A stretch of DNA of 64,000 bases from Saccharina japonica (GCA_008828725.1 MEHQ01003574.1:496001-560000), one strand, 5' to 3'. Shown: positions 11,742-20,981, counted from the first letter of the stretch. The notes: a model not told the origin generated them from the letters alone. Made by a program: numbers and translations.

Positions 11742-12007
11742 GTATGTGCGTCAATACATTTTGTTTTACGATTTTACGACGCCGTGCCACGACATCCAGC
11801 CATGATCCCGCTGAGAGACGTCAACTCTTTCAAAGAGGAAAAGGCGGTGCTTAGTGTCTCCTTCGCTATGTCCACGGTGACTGTCAGGATAACTTTGCCT
11901 AAATCAAAAGACAAAGGTAGAGTCTTAAACACTTCGGTGAACAGGTTCACTGGCGTCAACTTAGTGGCGAACCACGGAATTCGACCAGTGAAATACGATA
12001 GAAATCC
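11742..12007 (-). ncRNA. Region 3' of Fanzor1: candidate guide (omega) RNA / element end
   Basis: In OMEGA systems the guide RNA overlaps or follows the 3' end of the nuclease gene and ends at the transposon border. This 266-bp stretch lies directly 3' of the Fanzor1 stop on the - strand and has no other assigned role. It contains a 69-codon + strand ORF (11802-12011) of no known family, so a small exon cannot be excluded. No TIR could be identified. Position is the only evidence. Confidence 0.3.
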
Positions 12008-14296
12008 CTAAAACCACTTCTGACCAAGTAAAAGCCCGAAACCACGCATCCCGATGTTTGTCGACCCTACATCATCGCGATCCATCTCGAACTCTTGTGT
12101 CAGAGGATGCAGCTTACAGGACTCTTCCGGATATCCGACCTTAAAGTTTTTGCAACTCCGGATCCTCCGTTCTTTGTCCTCAACCGTATCCTCCAAACAC
12201 CCCGGGCACTTCTTGGAGGTGTTGTACTCCCCTACCATCAACACCACTCCTCTACTGGCCATCTCTCTGATCATAGCTTTCCTCGGAGCCGAAGCCCTTC
12301 CTTTCTGTGCGCGGAAAGACGCTTTGCCGAACAACATGACCCGACACGCCTCTCCTACAGTTCCCATGTATCTGTTCGCTATCTTAGCCAACGTCTTTTG
12401 CGTAGCCCTGAAGCGTGAGAACCGGTTGAGCTTCCTTTCGTGCACCAGAGTCTCCTTGGCCACCACCGGTCCGTTGATGAACCAGCTTCGGCAGTACCGG
12501 ATGAAAGTGTCGAGACAAGATGTCCTCTTTTTCTCGTTCCTCAGACGATCGATGGCTTTCCCGTACGGACGATCCCTTCTTCTGGAAGTCTCGTACTCGT
12601 CCGAACAGGAAGCACGGGTGTCCCTACGGTAGTCATCCCCGAAAACGCAAGTCGCTGTTCGGAGAATAACTTTCGGATCTCTCCTAGCCCATTCTTCGCA
12701 AGTGGCCGAACAAACGTTGATGACCTTCGCCTGCCCCGGGTCGGCGGACATCACAACGAGATCTCCCGGCAACCTAGTGGACTCAGTCAGGCTTTTAATG
12801 TTGTACACACCTCTCCCAACTCTCAGTAGACTCTCTAACGGAGCATCGGCACGAGGCAACTTGTTGTACCCCGCATCATTCAGCTCACTTGACCCGGGGA
12901 AGGCCTTCCTCGTGTGTCTCAGGGTTAACAGGAGCATTTTGATCTGAACACCATCCGTCAAAAAACTCTCACCAACCATCCAGGGGCACTTGGCCGGACC
13001 ACTTTCTAACAGACTCGACAGGTACCCTTGTTGGTTCGACGCGTACTTGGCGTTCTCCTCGCTCTTGAGGCACTTTATGTTGGCCGCTTTTGAGAAGGGT
13101 TGCAAGACATTGTTGTACCACCACGCATCATCGGAATGCCAAAAGCCCCAGCTCTTGAGCGTCTTCGTATCGATCCGGATGAACACCGAGCCGGATGAGC
13201 AGATGGGCAGCACGGCAGTGTCTCTTGGTGGAGCACAATTGTCCTCTTTCCCCAACTCCTTCTTCACGAACTCGTCCCTCTGCTTCCTGGACGCCTTGTC
13301 TTCACCGGGGGAAAACGCGTGGGATCGGGAGACGACCTCTTCGTACCTTCGCCGAGATCCAGCCACGTAGGTTTTGAACATCCAGTTCAGATGCTTGATC
13401 GTCGGTGCACACGTTTCGTCGCCGGAAACTCGAAGAGAAAAATCCCTCTCTTTTTGGGCAAACTCGGTGATGGAAGCGATGTCGGTGTCCGGGTCCACAT
13501 CAAGTGCGTCTTTCCGAAGCTCTTGTTCTTTCTCGATTGTGCCGTCAAACTGAACGATAATCTTCTTGGCAAGGTTGTAGAGTTTCGTCGCGTACTTCTT
13601 GTACACCATATCTCGTCTGGACACCAACCCCCGCAGAAACCATCTCGTGATCACAATCCTCCTCTTTTCGGTATGATGTTGAGCACGGGTTGACGCCGAG
13701 GTAGCCATAGAAATGGCCTCGTATCTTCGAATCTGGGAAAGATTGAGCTTCTTCGGTGGCTCGAGCCGTGCGAGTCCCGTCAGCACGGAAAAACGGTCGA
13801 AGTCCTCGTTGAGGCCGCCTCCGGCACTTTTGATGCATGATGACAAGCAGGAATTGTAAAACTTTTCATCTGGCTCGGGGATGATTGATCCGTCTCGGAG
13901 GCGTTCCATGAACAAGAAGTTAGCGAAAAGGGAGGCCAGCACTCTTTCCCGGGAAAAGTGATCGACCGCCTCATCGACTTTCGTCTGGAAGGTGTCGCGG
14001 TTTTCGTAAGTTGTTGCTGACTGAAAGCCAACATTCACTGTCCTCGTTCGCAAAAGCTGGGAAACTTGTTCTCCAAACCTCACTTTCGAGAAGAGCCGGC
14101 AGCAGAAAGTCCCCTTGTACGACCGGGGTAGATTCCCCGACGCAGGGAGGCACTTCGTAGGATAAAGTCTTACCACGGTTTGGAGAAAACCCGGGACGGT
14201 CTTGGGCGATGCCTCGTGTGTTGCCGTCTTGCGTTTTTTCTTCTTGCGCGGGTTTCCCTCTAGAGATGGTTGGACCATGATGAGTTGTGAGCTCAT
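12008..14296 (-). CDS. Fanzor1 RNA-guided nuclease (eukaryotic TnpB relative), intact
   Basis: An uninterrupted 762-residue ORF with an ATG start. The N-terminus has a strong nuclear localisation-like run (NPRKKKKRKT, residues 15-24). A FLTDGVQIK segment typical of Fanzor proteins lies near 446. The RuvC-type catalytic set is visible: Asp519 in SADPGQAK, Glu690 in VGEYNTSKKCPGC, and Asp739/Asp741 in EMDRDDVGSTNIG. A zinc ribbon is formed by Cys697/Cys700 and probably Cys715 and Cys727. Placement of the Glu right before the zinc ribbon matches the rearranged active site described for many Fanzors. Family members cut DNA guided by an RNA from the element's 3' end. It lies 136 bp downstream of, and in the same direction as, the IS4-type transposase, suggesting one mobile unit. 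No introns, stops or frameshifts. Confidence 0.9.
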   Translation of the reverse strand: MSSQLIMVQPSLEGNPRKKKKRKTATHEASPKTVPGFLQTVVRLYPTKCLPASGNLPRSYKGTFCCRLFSKVRFGEQVSQLLRTRTVNVGFQSATTYENRDTFQTKVDEAVDHFSRERVLASLFANFLFMERLRDGSIIPEPDEKFYNSCLSSCIKSAGGGLNEDFDRFSVLTGLARLEPPKKLNLSQIRRYEAISMATSASTRAQHHTEKRRIVITRWFLRGLVSRRDMVYKKYATKLYNLAKKIIVQFDGTIEKEQELRKDALDVDPDTDIASITEFAQKERDFSLRVSGDETCAPTIKHLNWMFKTYVAGSRRRYEEVVSRSHAFSPGEDKASRKQRDEFVKKELGKEDNCAPPRDTAVLPICSSGSVFIRIDTKTLKSWGFWHSDDAWWYNNVLQPFSKAANIKCLKSEENAKYASNQQGYLSSLLESGPAKCPWMVGESFLTDGVQIKMLLLTLRHTRKAFPGSSELNDAGYNKLPRADAPLESLLRVGRGVYNIKSLTESTRLPGDLVVMSADPGQAKVINVCSATCEEWARRDPKVILRTATCVFGDDYRRDTRASCSDEYETSRRRDRPYGKAIDRLRNEKKRTSCLDTFIRYCRSWFINGPVVAKETLVHERKLNRFSRFRATQKTLAKIANRYMGTVGEACRVMLFGKASFRAQKGRASAPRKAMIREMASRGVVLMVGEYNTSKKCPGCLEDTVEDKERRIRSCKNFKVGYPEESCKLHPLTQEFEMDRDDVGSTNIGMRGFGLLLGQKWF

Positions 14297-14432
14297 TTGC
14301 GAAGTTTGAACGCCTCAACTTTGGAGGAAGCTTTGGCTGATAGTTCTAGAACACTAGGTATGTGGCAAAACATGATTGGTCGGGATGGCGTGCGCCATAC
14401 GATGACGTGATTGGTGGTGAGGATTATGTGCG

Positions 14433-15521
14433 TCATCCGCGAGAACGATTGGACAGGTCGAGATGCGTGGGAATACGCCATATTCGGCGACGGTGCTTCA
14501 ACACTGGTCTAGAGACCATCTCGAGTCTCGCGAACTTTGTCGACACACTTTTGATATTACGGAGGATGTGTGTTACGTACGTATCAAGCGTGTAAATGTA
14601 GGACGGTTCCTTAATCTTCTTCTGTAACCTCAGTGTGATCGTGTCGAGTAAAACTCTCGCTTCTACTTCCTGTATATACAGGGCCGGGGTCCTCGCGTGG
14701 GCTTTCTCAAGCTTAAGATTGGATTTTAGTCGCTTGAAGCTCTCCTCCACCCTCCACCTCGACGCGTACACGGACTTGACCTCTTCACGTGTTAACGAGG
14801 GGTCGTTTGTGAGGCAAACGTACGTCTTTCCGTTGATAAAGTATTTCAAAAGGCGTGATTTGACTCCAAGAATAAGGCATATTGCTTCTGTTTTACACGA
14901 GTTGAAGAAGGACCGGGTACCCTTGAATGCGTTTCTCTTGAGTCTCCAAACCCCGAATGCATGTGCATCATCAACACTGCGTAGTAAATCTTTTGAATAA
15001 TAGCCTCGGTCAAAAACCAATGTGTCACCTCTTCGCACACTTCGGAGCATTGATACGGCTGCCTTTCTTTCATTGAAATGTTTTGTAATTTCAAAGTCCA
15101 CACATGCTTTACTTTTTACATCTACCATTGAAGATAGCATAACTAGCGGCCTTTTCGCGGGACGCGGGACGGGCTTATCATTCGTTCGAGTCTTGTATCC
15201 AGCGTTGGTGAATGAAGGATGTACATGGACTTTCGAACCATCTACGGCAAACACACGTGGTTCATGTGGCCCCCTGTGTATATATCGATTAACCTCTTTG
15301 AACGCCCCCTGGGGTAATTTCTTCCTGGCCGAGTGAATCGCCTGTGGCGAGTAGTGTTCCCTATCCATCCTCAGAACGTGACCAATACCTCTCTCCTGAA
15401 TACAACACTTTGTGAGAGTGTAGAAAAGAGAAGATGTGTCTATTTTGCGGCGCCTTTGTATCCATTGCGCATCGCACTTTTTAAAGGCATCATAGATTTC
15501 GTTGTGAGTCAAGTAGGTCAT
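14433..15521 (-). CDS. IS4-type (IS4EU-like) DDE transposase, intact
   Basis: The ORF stays open upstream to 15647, but the first in-frame ATG is at 15521, giving 362 residues. The DDE triad is clear: Asp94 in FAVDGSKVHVH, Asp171 in LVFDRGYYSKD, and Glu259 in the exact IS4 signature Y-(2)-R-(3)-E-(6)-K (YASRWRVEESFKRLK, residues 252-266). Such enzymes carry out cut-and-paste transposition. The gene precedes Fanzor1 on the same strand and points away from the IS607 pair at 15958. Related transposases occur in bacteria, giant viruses and some algae. Terminal inverted repeats were sought at 11.75-12.0, 14.3-14.4 and 15.65-15.9 kb and not recognised by eye. Confidence 0.9.
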   Translation of the reverse strand: MTYLTHNEIYDAFKKCDAQWIQRRRKIDTSSLFYTLTKCCIQERGIGHVLRMDREHYSPQAIHSARKKLPQGAFKEVNRYIHRGPHEPRVFAVDGSKVHVHPSFTNAGYKTRTNDKPVPRPAKRPLVMLSSMVDVKSKACVDFEITKHFNERKAAVSMLRSVRRGDTLVFDRGYYSKDLLRSVDDAHAFGVWRLKRNAFKGTRSFFNSCKTEAICLILGVKSRLLKYFINGKTYVCLTNDPSLTREEVKSVYASRWRVEESFKRLKSNLKLEKAHARTPALYIQEVEARVLLDTITLRLQKKIKEPSYIYTLDTYVTHILRNIKSVSTKFARLEMVSRPVLKHRRRIWRIPTHLDLSNRSRG

Positions 15522-15957
15522 TTTTCGATGTTTGTATATATAAACATTTATTAAGTTGTCAGGGTGCCTAAGTTTACAATAATGCGTGCCATGGGTCTCA
15601 CGACCGCTTGCTGCTTTCTTCCAGTTTTCACGGAACTTGACATTCACACAGGTTCTTCGTCTGGAAATACACCAGCTAACGTTGAACCCGATGAGATTTT
15701 ATCGTAACACCATTTTTGGAACATTGTGGTTTTTAAAAATATGTAAAACTTTTAGAACATCCAGAACTCTGATTCGAACCATAAAAATCGAACGATCCCG
15801 AAAGTACTGGTTCGGACCATGTCACGACCAAAGTGTGAAGCTCACTTTATCACAGGAGTCAGCCCTACGCGGTCACAACGCGCTCGACCACCACGAAATA
15901 AAATATTTATGTATTGTATACAAACAAGAGTGCAAGAATAGGTTTATTACGAGCTGG
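15522..15957. promoter_or_regulatory. Divergent spacer between IS4 transposase and IS607 recombinase
   Basis: A 436-bp AT-rich stretch separating two genes that point away from each other. It should contain both promoters and the border between the IS4/Fanzor1 unit and the IS607 unit. No specific promoter motif or inverted repeat is claimed. IS607-type elements normally lack terminal inverted repeats. Confidence 0.4.
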
Positions 15958-16656
15958 ATGTTCCAGCCGGCTTCCAAGACCAAGAAAAGGTATGACATCT
16001 CCAGAGCCACATTGGCATCCTGGGGAGACTCCGGGAAGATCAGGATCAGGAGACTTGGAGATGGAGGACGCTCGGGAAAACGAATCTACCACGTCGGAGA
16101 CGTCGATGAACGGCTCGGACCCTCTCTCGAATCCGCAGAATCAAAACACAATGAGAGCTATATCTACGCCAGAGTCAGCTCATCCAAGCAGGCCACCGAC
16201 CTTGTCAGACAGGTCAAGGACCTCCAGGGAAGTTACCCGGACCACAAGACTCTCAAGGATATCGGATCCGGACTCAACTACAGACGCAAGAACTTCCAGG
16301 CCCTTCTGGGACGCGTCCACGCTGGCAATGTCCAGGAGATTGTCGTGTCCTACAGGGATAGGCTCTGTCGGTACGGATTTGAACTCGTCCAACAGCTCTG
16401 TGAATTCCACGGCACGAAGATCGTGGTCCACCACAAGTCAGAAACTGAGGGGTCCGAGCAAGAACTCTCTGAAGATCTCCTGGCCGTCTGCAATTTCTTC
16501 GTCGCGAGAAACAATGGGAGGAGGGGAGGCAGGAACACAAAAAAGCGTAAAAGACGTGAGGGCGAGAAAGATCAAGCTGGACCCGTCGCCGGAGTGGAAG
16601 GAGCGGCTGAGGAAGTGGATGGGGACGGCGAGGTGGACGTACAACCGGTGCCTTGA
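15958..16656 (+). CDS. tnpA: IS607-type serine recombinase (TnpA)
   Basis: From the ATG at 15958 the product is 232 residues, close to the family's usual size. Residues 1-54 form a MerR-like DNA-binding helix-turn-helix (YDISRATLASWGDSGKIR, followed by KRIYHVGDVDERLG). The serine-recombinase domain starts at YIYARVSSSKQ, with the nucleophile among Ser74-76. Arg residues in VSYRDRLCRYGFE (about 131-143) match the active-site block, and the C-terminus is very basic. IS607 recombinases join circular intermediates to short GG-type targets without making target duplications. The stop lies 143 bp inside the following nuclease ORF, a coupled arrangement typical of IS607. No introns or lesions. Confidence 0.92.
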   Translation: MFQPASKTKKRYDISRATLASWGDSGKIRIRRLGDGGRSGKRIYHVGDVDERLGPSLESAESKHNESYIYARVSSSKQATDLVRQVKDLQGSYPDHKTLKDIGSGLNYRRKNFQALLGRVHAGNVQEIVVSYRDRLCRYGFELVQQLCEFHGTKIVVHHKSETEGSEQELSEDLLAVCNFFVARNNGRRGGRNTKKRKRREGEKDQAGPVAGVEGAAEEVDGDGEVDVQPVP

Positions 16657-17803
16657 CTACTACAAGAAGGGTAACTGCCGAATCAACAAGACTGACTTTA
16701 GGTCGAAGGTCGTCGGCGGGTGGAATCACGGGGATCCCAAGAGAAGGACGGGGAAGAAGAAGAAGAAGCGAGGTCTCAAGAGAGGCAACTGGTCGATACC
16801 CAAGAAGACATTCAAGAGAGAGTGCAAGACGTCGTGGGTGTTGGAGACCCCCTTCGAGATCCGGGACTCCGCCATGGTGGATCTGTACAACGGCTTCGTG
16901 ACAAACCTAAAGAAAAGAGAGAAGAATCCGAGCCACACCTTCGACATGAGCTTTCGGTCCAGGAGGGACGTCCAGGTCATCAAGATTCCGGGAGCGTGTG
17001 TGAAGAACGGGTACATGTTCAAGAAGACCTGTGGAAAATCCAAGCTGAAGGGTTTCGAGGACTGGACCTCCTTCGCGGGAGAGATCGTCATCCAGATGGA
17101 TCGGTCCAAGAACTTCTACGCGTGCGTCACGAAGCAGTCCGACGTTACCCCTCCCCGCGTCGAGAACCACGAGGACTTGAAGGTAGTCGCGCTCGATCCC
17201 GGGGTGAGGACATTCAACACCGGAGTGGATTCCAAGGGAAACGTCACGGAGTTCGCTCCCGGGGACGTGGGGAGAATCTACCGTCTCTGTCACCACATGG
17301 ATTTGTTACAGTCCAAGGCTTTCGACAAGTCCGTCAAGAGCAAAAAGAGGTATCGCTTACGCAAAGCCTGGCACCGAGCCATCAAGAGAGTGAAAGACCT
17401 GGTGACGGACGTAAGGAACAAGACGGTGAAGCACCTGTGCAAGAACTACGACGTCATCTTCCTTCCGGAGTTCAACACGAAAGACATGGTCAACAGGGCG
17501 AAGCGGAACATCGGTAACGGCACGGCCCGGGGGATGATGACATGGTCACACTACAAGTTCAAGGAGTTGCTAAAAACCACGGCTCTCCGCGAAGGTGTGA
17601 AACTTGTCATCGTCACGGAGGAGTTCACATCCAAGACCTGTTCGTGCTGCGGACATCTCCATCACAACCTGGGGAGGTCCAAGGTCTTCAGTTGTCCTTC
17701 GTGCCCGGTGGTGATGGACAGGGACGAGAACGGAGCTCGCAACATCTTGATGAAGAGTTGTGTCGAGAATCGTCTGACTCTCACTTGGAAGGAGAGAGTC
17801 TAA
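16514..17803 (+). CDS. tnpB: TnpB / Fanzor2-type RNA-guided nuclease of the IS607 unit, intact
   Basis: The ATG at 16514 gives 429 residues, the normal TnpB length. The N-terminus (RKIKLDPSPEWKERLRKW..ARWTYNRCLDYY) is the typical TnpB 'W..Y..Y' region. A basic patch GKKKKKRGLKRG (80-91) could act as a nuclear localisation signal. The RuvC residues are Asp228 (VVALDPGVRTFNTG), Glu319 (VIFLPEFNTKDM) and Asp402/404 (VMDRDENGARNI). The zinc ribbon is TSKTCSCCGHLHH..VFSCPSC (Cys376/379 and 394/397). TnpB uses a guide RNA from the element's right end to cut the vacated donor site and favour element retention. The canonical Glu position and IS607 partner place it with Fanzor2/viral TnpB rather than with the neighbouring Fanzor1. 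Confidence 0.92.
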   Translation: MGGGEAGTQKSVKDVRARKIKLDPSPEWKERLRKWMGTARWTYNRCLDYYKKGNCRINKTDFRSKVVGGWNHGDPKRRTGKKKKKRGLKRGNWSIPKKTFKRECKTSWVLETPFEIRDSAMVDLYNGFVTNLKKREKNPSHTFDMSFRSRRDVQVIKIPGACVKNGYMFKKTCGKSKLKGFEDWTSFAGEIVIQMDRSKNFYACVTKQSDVTPPRVENHEDLKVVALDPGVRTFNTGVDSKGNVTEFAPGDVGRIYRLCHHMDLLQSKAFDKSVKSKKRYRLRKAWHRAIKRVKDLVTDVRNKTVKHLCKNYDVIFLPEFNTKDMVNRAKRNIGNGTARGMMTWSHYKFKELLKTTALREGVKLVIVTEEFTSKTCSCCGHLHHNLGRSKVFSCPSCPVVMDRDENGARNILMKSCVENRLTLTWKERV

Positions 17804-17880
17804 GAATGAATGCGCCACTTTGGCTTTGGGGCCTACCCCTGAGTAGTTTTTTGTTTGGCTTTTCGAAACTACTCTGCATA
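17804..17880 (+). ncRNA. Candidate omega RNA 3' scaffold with stem-loop at the IS607 right end
   Basis: 38 bp after the TnpB stop is a perfect 9-bp inverted repeat GAGTAGTTT / AAACTACTC (17841-17849 and 17866-17874) with a 16-nt T-rich loop. A shorter GGGGCCTACCCC element lies just before it. A structured segment at this position is what the guide scaffold of a TnpB element looks like. The right border of the element, and so the guide start, cannot be fixed from one copy. Confidence 0.45.
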
Positions 17881-18000
17881 GGAAGCACAGTTGATACAGT
17901 TTCAGGGCGATGACGGCCGGTCTAGAGTAACGGGGCTACCCGAATTGAAATGGACCTACCCTATCTCACCGCGATATATTTCCCGAGAAGCTCGTAAAGG

Positions 18001-18999
18001 ATGCTAGTGTTTCTGTAACTTAGAGAATTTAGAGTTCTGTGAGAACTGTGAGTTTTTTATTAGGCGACTGTCCCCCACTACCGCTGTAGCGCCGCCACCA
18101 CCACCGTAGCTGCCGCCGCCGCCGTAGCCTCCACCACCACCACCACCACCGCCGCCGTAGCTACCACCACCACCACCGCCGTAGCCACCACCACCACCAC
18201 CACCGCCGTAGCTACCACCACCACCACCGTAGCCACCACCACCACCACCGTAGCCACCACCGTAGTCACCACCACCACCACCACCACTAGAACTGTAAGC
18301 TGTAAGCTGGTGGAGGCGGACCAGATGGGCCCAAACTCCAACCACCGCCACTAGGCCGATCACTTGGGGCACGGTGATCAAAATACGTGCCCGCCGTCCA
18401 ACCACCATCTCCCTCTTTAGACTCTTGGAGTTTACCTTCCTCTTTGGATTCGTTGGCATCATCGTCAAAGGAGCCACCAGGCCTGCTACCGCCACCAGTG
18501 GCGCCGGTAGCCGAGGAACGAGTACCCGAAGTGGTACCCGCGGGCGCCGCACCCCACCTACCGCCGCCATCAGGTTCAGTGAAGCCTCCTTTGGATTCTT
18601 CGACTCCACCGTCCGCTTTGAACTTCGGCGGGGACCGGTAATCGTTAAGTTCATCCTTCCACCTAACCTTGGCCCAACTGTCGCCATGGATGTAGCCGGT
18701 AGCCGAGGAACGAGCACCCGAAGAGGTACCCGCGGCAGTAGCACCGGTAGCCGAGGAACGAGTACCCGAAAATTCGGCATCAACACCACTAGTGCCGGTA
18801 GCCGAGGCACGAGAAGACGTACCCGCGGGCGCCGCCCCCCGCCTACTGCCGCCACCAGTAGCGCCGGTAGCCGAGGCACGAGTACCCGAAGAGGTACCCG
18901 CGGCCGCCGCACCCCACCTACCGCCGCCGCCGTAGCCACCACCACTAGAACTGTAAGCTGGTGGAGTCCAACCACCGCCTCCAGTGGAACTAAGCTAAG
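18001..18999 (-). pseudogene. Gly/Ser/Thr-rich repeat protein gene with a frame break
   Basis: The - strand has an acceptor-like GATCTTAG near 19000. The frame then reads LSSTGGGGWTPPAYSSSGGGYGGGG, several AGTSSGTRSSATGAT-type repeats and an acidic segment (SFDDDANESKEEGKLQ), and meets a stop at 18287-18289. The downstream Gly-Tyr array (GGGGGYGGGGGSYGGG, 18060-18290) is in another frame, ending in SQFSQNSKFSKLQKH. The break coincides with a 7-bp tandem duplication (GTAAGCT, 18293-18309) absent from the parallel copy near 18950. This may be a real frameshift, or an intron ending at one of the duplicated CTTACAG acceptors. It resembles Gly-rich structural or RNA-binding proteins by composition only. 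Confidence 0.45.
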
Positions 19000-19079
19000 A
19001 TCAAAGAAAGGTTATGGTACCACTTTGTGGCTTGTTCATATTCTTATCAGCAACATAATGCCAAAGAAAATGGGTGTAC

Positions 19080-19450
19080 TGTGATGGTATCACGTACTAC
19101 GGCTATAAAGCGGTGCAATACGTACCGGTATGAGTCACATGGCGTGCTAGTAACGGGAACGTCTCCTTAGAGAATAGCAGTATGAGAATACACGCGGATA
19201 CGTACTACGAGTATGAGATCATGTGTCGTGCTAGTAACGGAAACGTCTCCGTAGATAGTACATGTATGAAGATACATGCTTCAGGGGACAGTCTAGGTAT
19301 GGACTTCCCCCTCCCATCGCACTCTGTTCTTGTGCGCAATTGAGGTCCATGAGATGAGCAGCGAGAAGAACTTTATCAAGAAGAAGCGTGCCTCTGGTTT
19401 GCGTCGACATTCCTGTGTCCTGGCCTTATTGGATTGCCTATTCTCTTACA
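19080..19450 (+). repeat. 5' LTR
   Basis: 371 bp, longer than the right LTR because the segment around GTGCTAGTAACGGRAACGTCTCC is duplicated. The two LTRs also differ by scattered substitutions, so the insertion is not very recent. Confidence 0.85.
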
Positions 19451-19902
19451 TTTGGCGTCGTCGGCAGGACTGAGTCAACGCTGAGCCTGGCCCACCTTCT
19501 TCGAAGCCATCGTCCTGTCCTCCTCTCCAACGGACTGCTCACCTTGTGAGCATCATAAGTACCTTTCTTGCGAGATCAGAGTCACCCTTGTATTTTTACC
19601 TCACAACATCAAATCAGCAGCTTAAGAACATTGGTAGCTTTGTATTAGCTATCAGCTTCGCCAACGCGCAGCAGCACTGCATGTTCAAAGCAGTCGCTCT
19701 CTCGCTCTGCCTGCGGTCTTGCGTCCGCCTGATATACCCAGCTTTTGAAGCTGGATAAAATCATAGCAAAGCACGAGAGCTACTCGTTTAAAAAACGCTG
19801 CCGAGTAGGTTGTTTTTTTTGTTTTGTTCTTTTTTTTCGAGCCCTGACACCGTGGGCATCTTCCTCATTCATTTCTGCGGCTTTACGCCTTGCGGGCGCT
19901 CG

Positions 19903-20900
19903 ATGCCGGGCATCGGCTTGGGTGGGCTAGTACCCCCTCCCTCCTTCCACATCCCGGTCATCCGACCAATCCCCTTCACCGACAACGACTTCGGCGATTT
20001 CCGCCGCCTTGGACCGTACATGGACTCCTTCGGCCCCTTCTCCACCCCAACCACCTTCGTCGGGCCTATTTCGTCCCACTACACCGCCGCCGCCGCGCTC
20101 GGCATTTCCGCGACTTCTGCCGTGGACGCCGGCGCTCCTCCCGGCTTGGCTTTCGGGCCGCCCATCGTCTCCCCGACATCCACCATTGGCGCCACATCTC
20201 CAGCTCCTCCGGATCTGATCTCTTCTCGGACCCGCCATCGCGCCGCCGCCGCCGCTGGAACCCCCCGTGCAACAGCCGACTATGGTTTCAGCGCACGGCC
20301 TTCAAGATCGACATCTGCCCGCCACCGCGCATCTGCGCCCCCGGATAAGGGACCGCCGAGGCCTTCACCACCAACCACGCCTCTGGCCGCTCCTCCCTCC
20401 AGTCGGCGCAGGCCCCACTGCAGGCGCCCGCTGGTCCAAGATCACCTTCGACATCGTCCTCTTCACCACTGGCGCCTCACTCTCCGGAGCCAGACGTCGA
20501 GCCCGACTTTGCGCCCGACGGCGCCCTTCCAAGATCGCCTTCGACATCGTCCTCTCTACCACTGGCGCCTCACTCCCCGGAGCCCGACGTCGAGCCCGAC
20601 GTCGAGCCCGACGGCGCCCTTTCAAGACCGCCTTCAACTTCGTCCTCTCCACCACCGGCGCCTCACTCCCCGGAGCCCGACGTCGAGCCCGACGTCGAGC
20701 CCGACGGCGCTCGTTCAAGATCGACCCCAACAGAGCTTCATCCACGACGTTCAACTCCTCGGCTCCCGCCCCACCTGCTGGAACCCGTCGTCGAGCCTGA
20801 TGACGACCCCCACCTTCTTTCCTGCTTCCAGCACTTCACGCACTCGGACTGGGCGCGTGAACAACGGGCTGAGCCCCTCTGCTCCGCTACACTCCACTAA
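19903..20900 (+). pseudogene. Pro-rich gag-like region with 93-bp repeats, frame-disrupted
   Basis: An ATG at 19903 opens a frame reading MPGIGLGGLVPPPSFHIP..FTDNDFGDFRRLGPYMDSFG, low in recognisable domains. It lies where gag is expected, about 450 bp inside the left LTR. Downstream, 93-bp units (20438-20809) read as EPDVEPDVEPDGA..STSSSPPPAPHSP in one + frame and as Arg- or Pro-rich in others. The open frame switches at least once, so the original product is not intact. Assignment to gag rests on position only. Confidence 0.4.
20438..20809 (+). repeat. 93-bp coding minisatellite
   Basis: AAGAYCRCCTTCRACWTCGTCC recurs at 20438, 20531 and 20624, with a partial unit at 20717. The inner GAGCCCGACGTC 12-mer is itself repeated. 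It creates spurious Arg-rich ORFs on both strands. Confidence 0.85.
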
Positions 20901-20981
20901 CTTTCCTAGGACCCCCCTGCTCCCCCGCCGACCGACTTCCTGGATTTATTTCCATCGTCTAAGCGCCCGCACCTCTCAGCC

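Noticed and set aside
20066..20800. Arg-rich ORFs (RRARRRARR) on both strands
   Set aside because: Shadows of the GAGCCCGACGTC repeat; no independent support.
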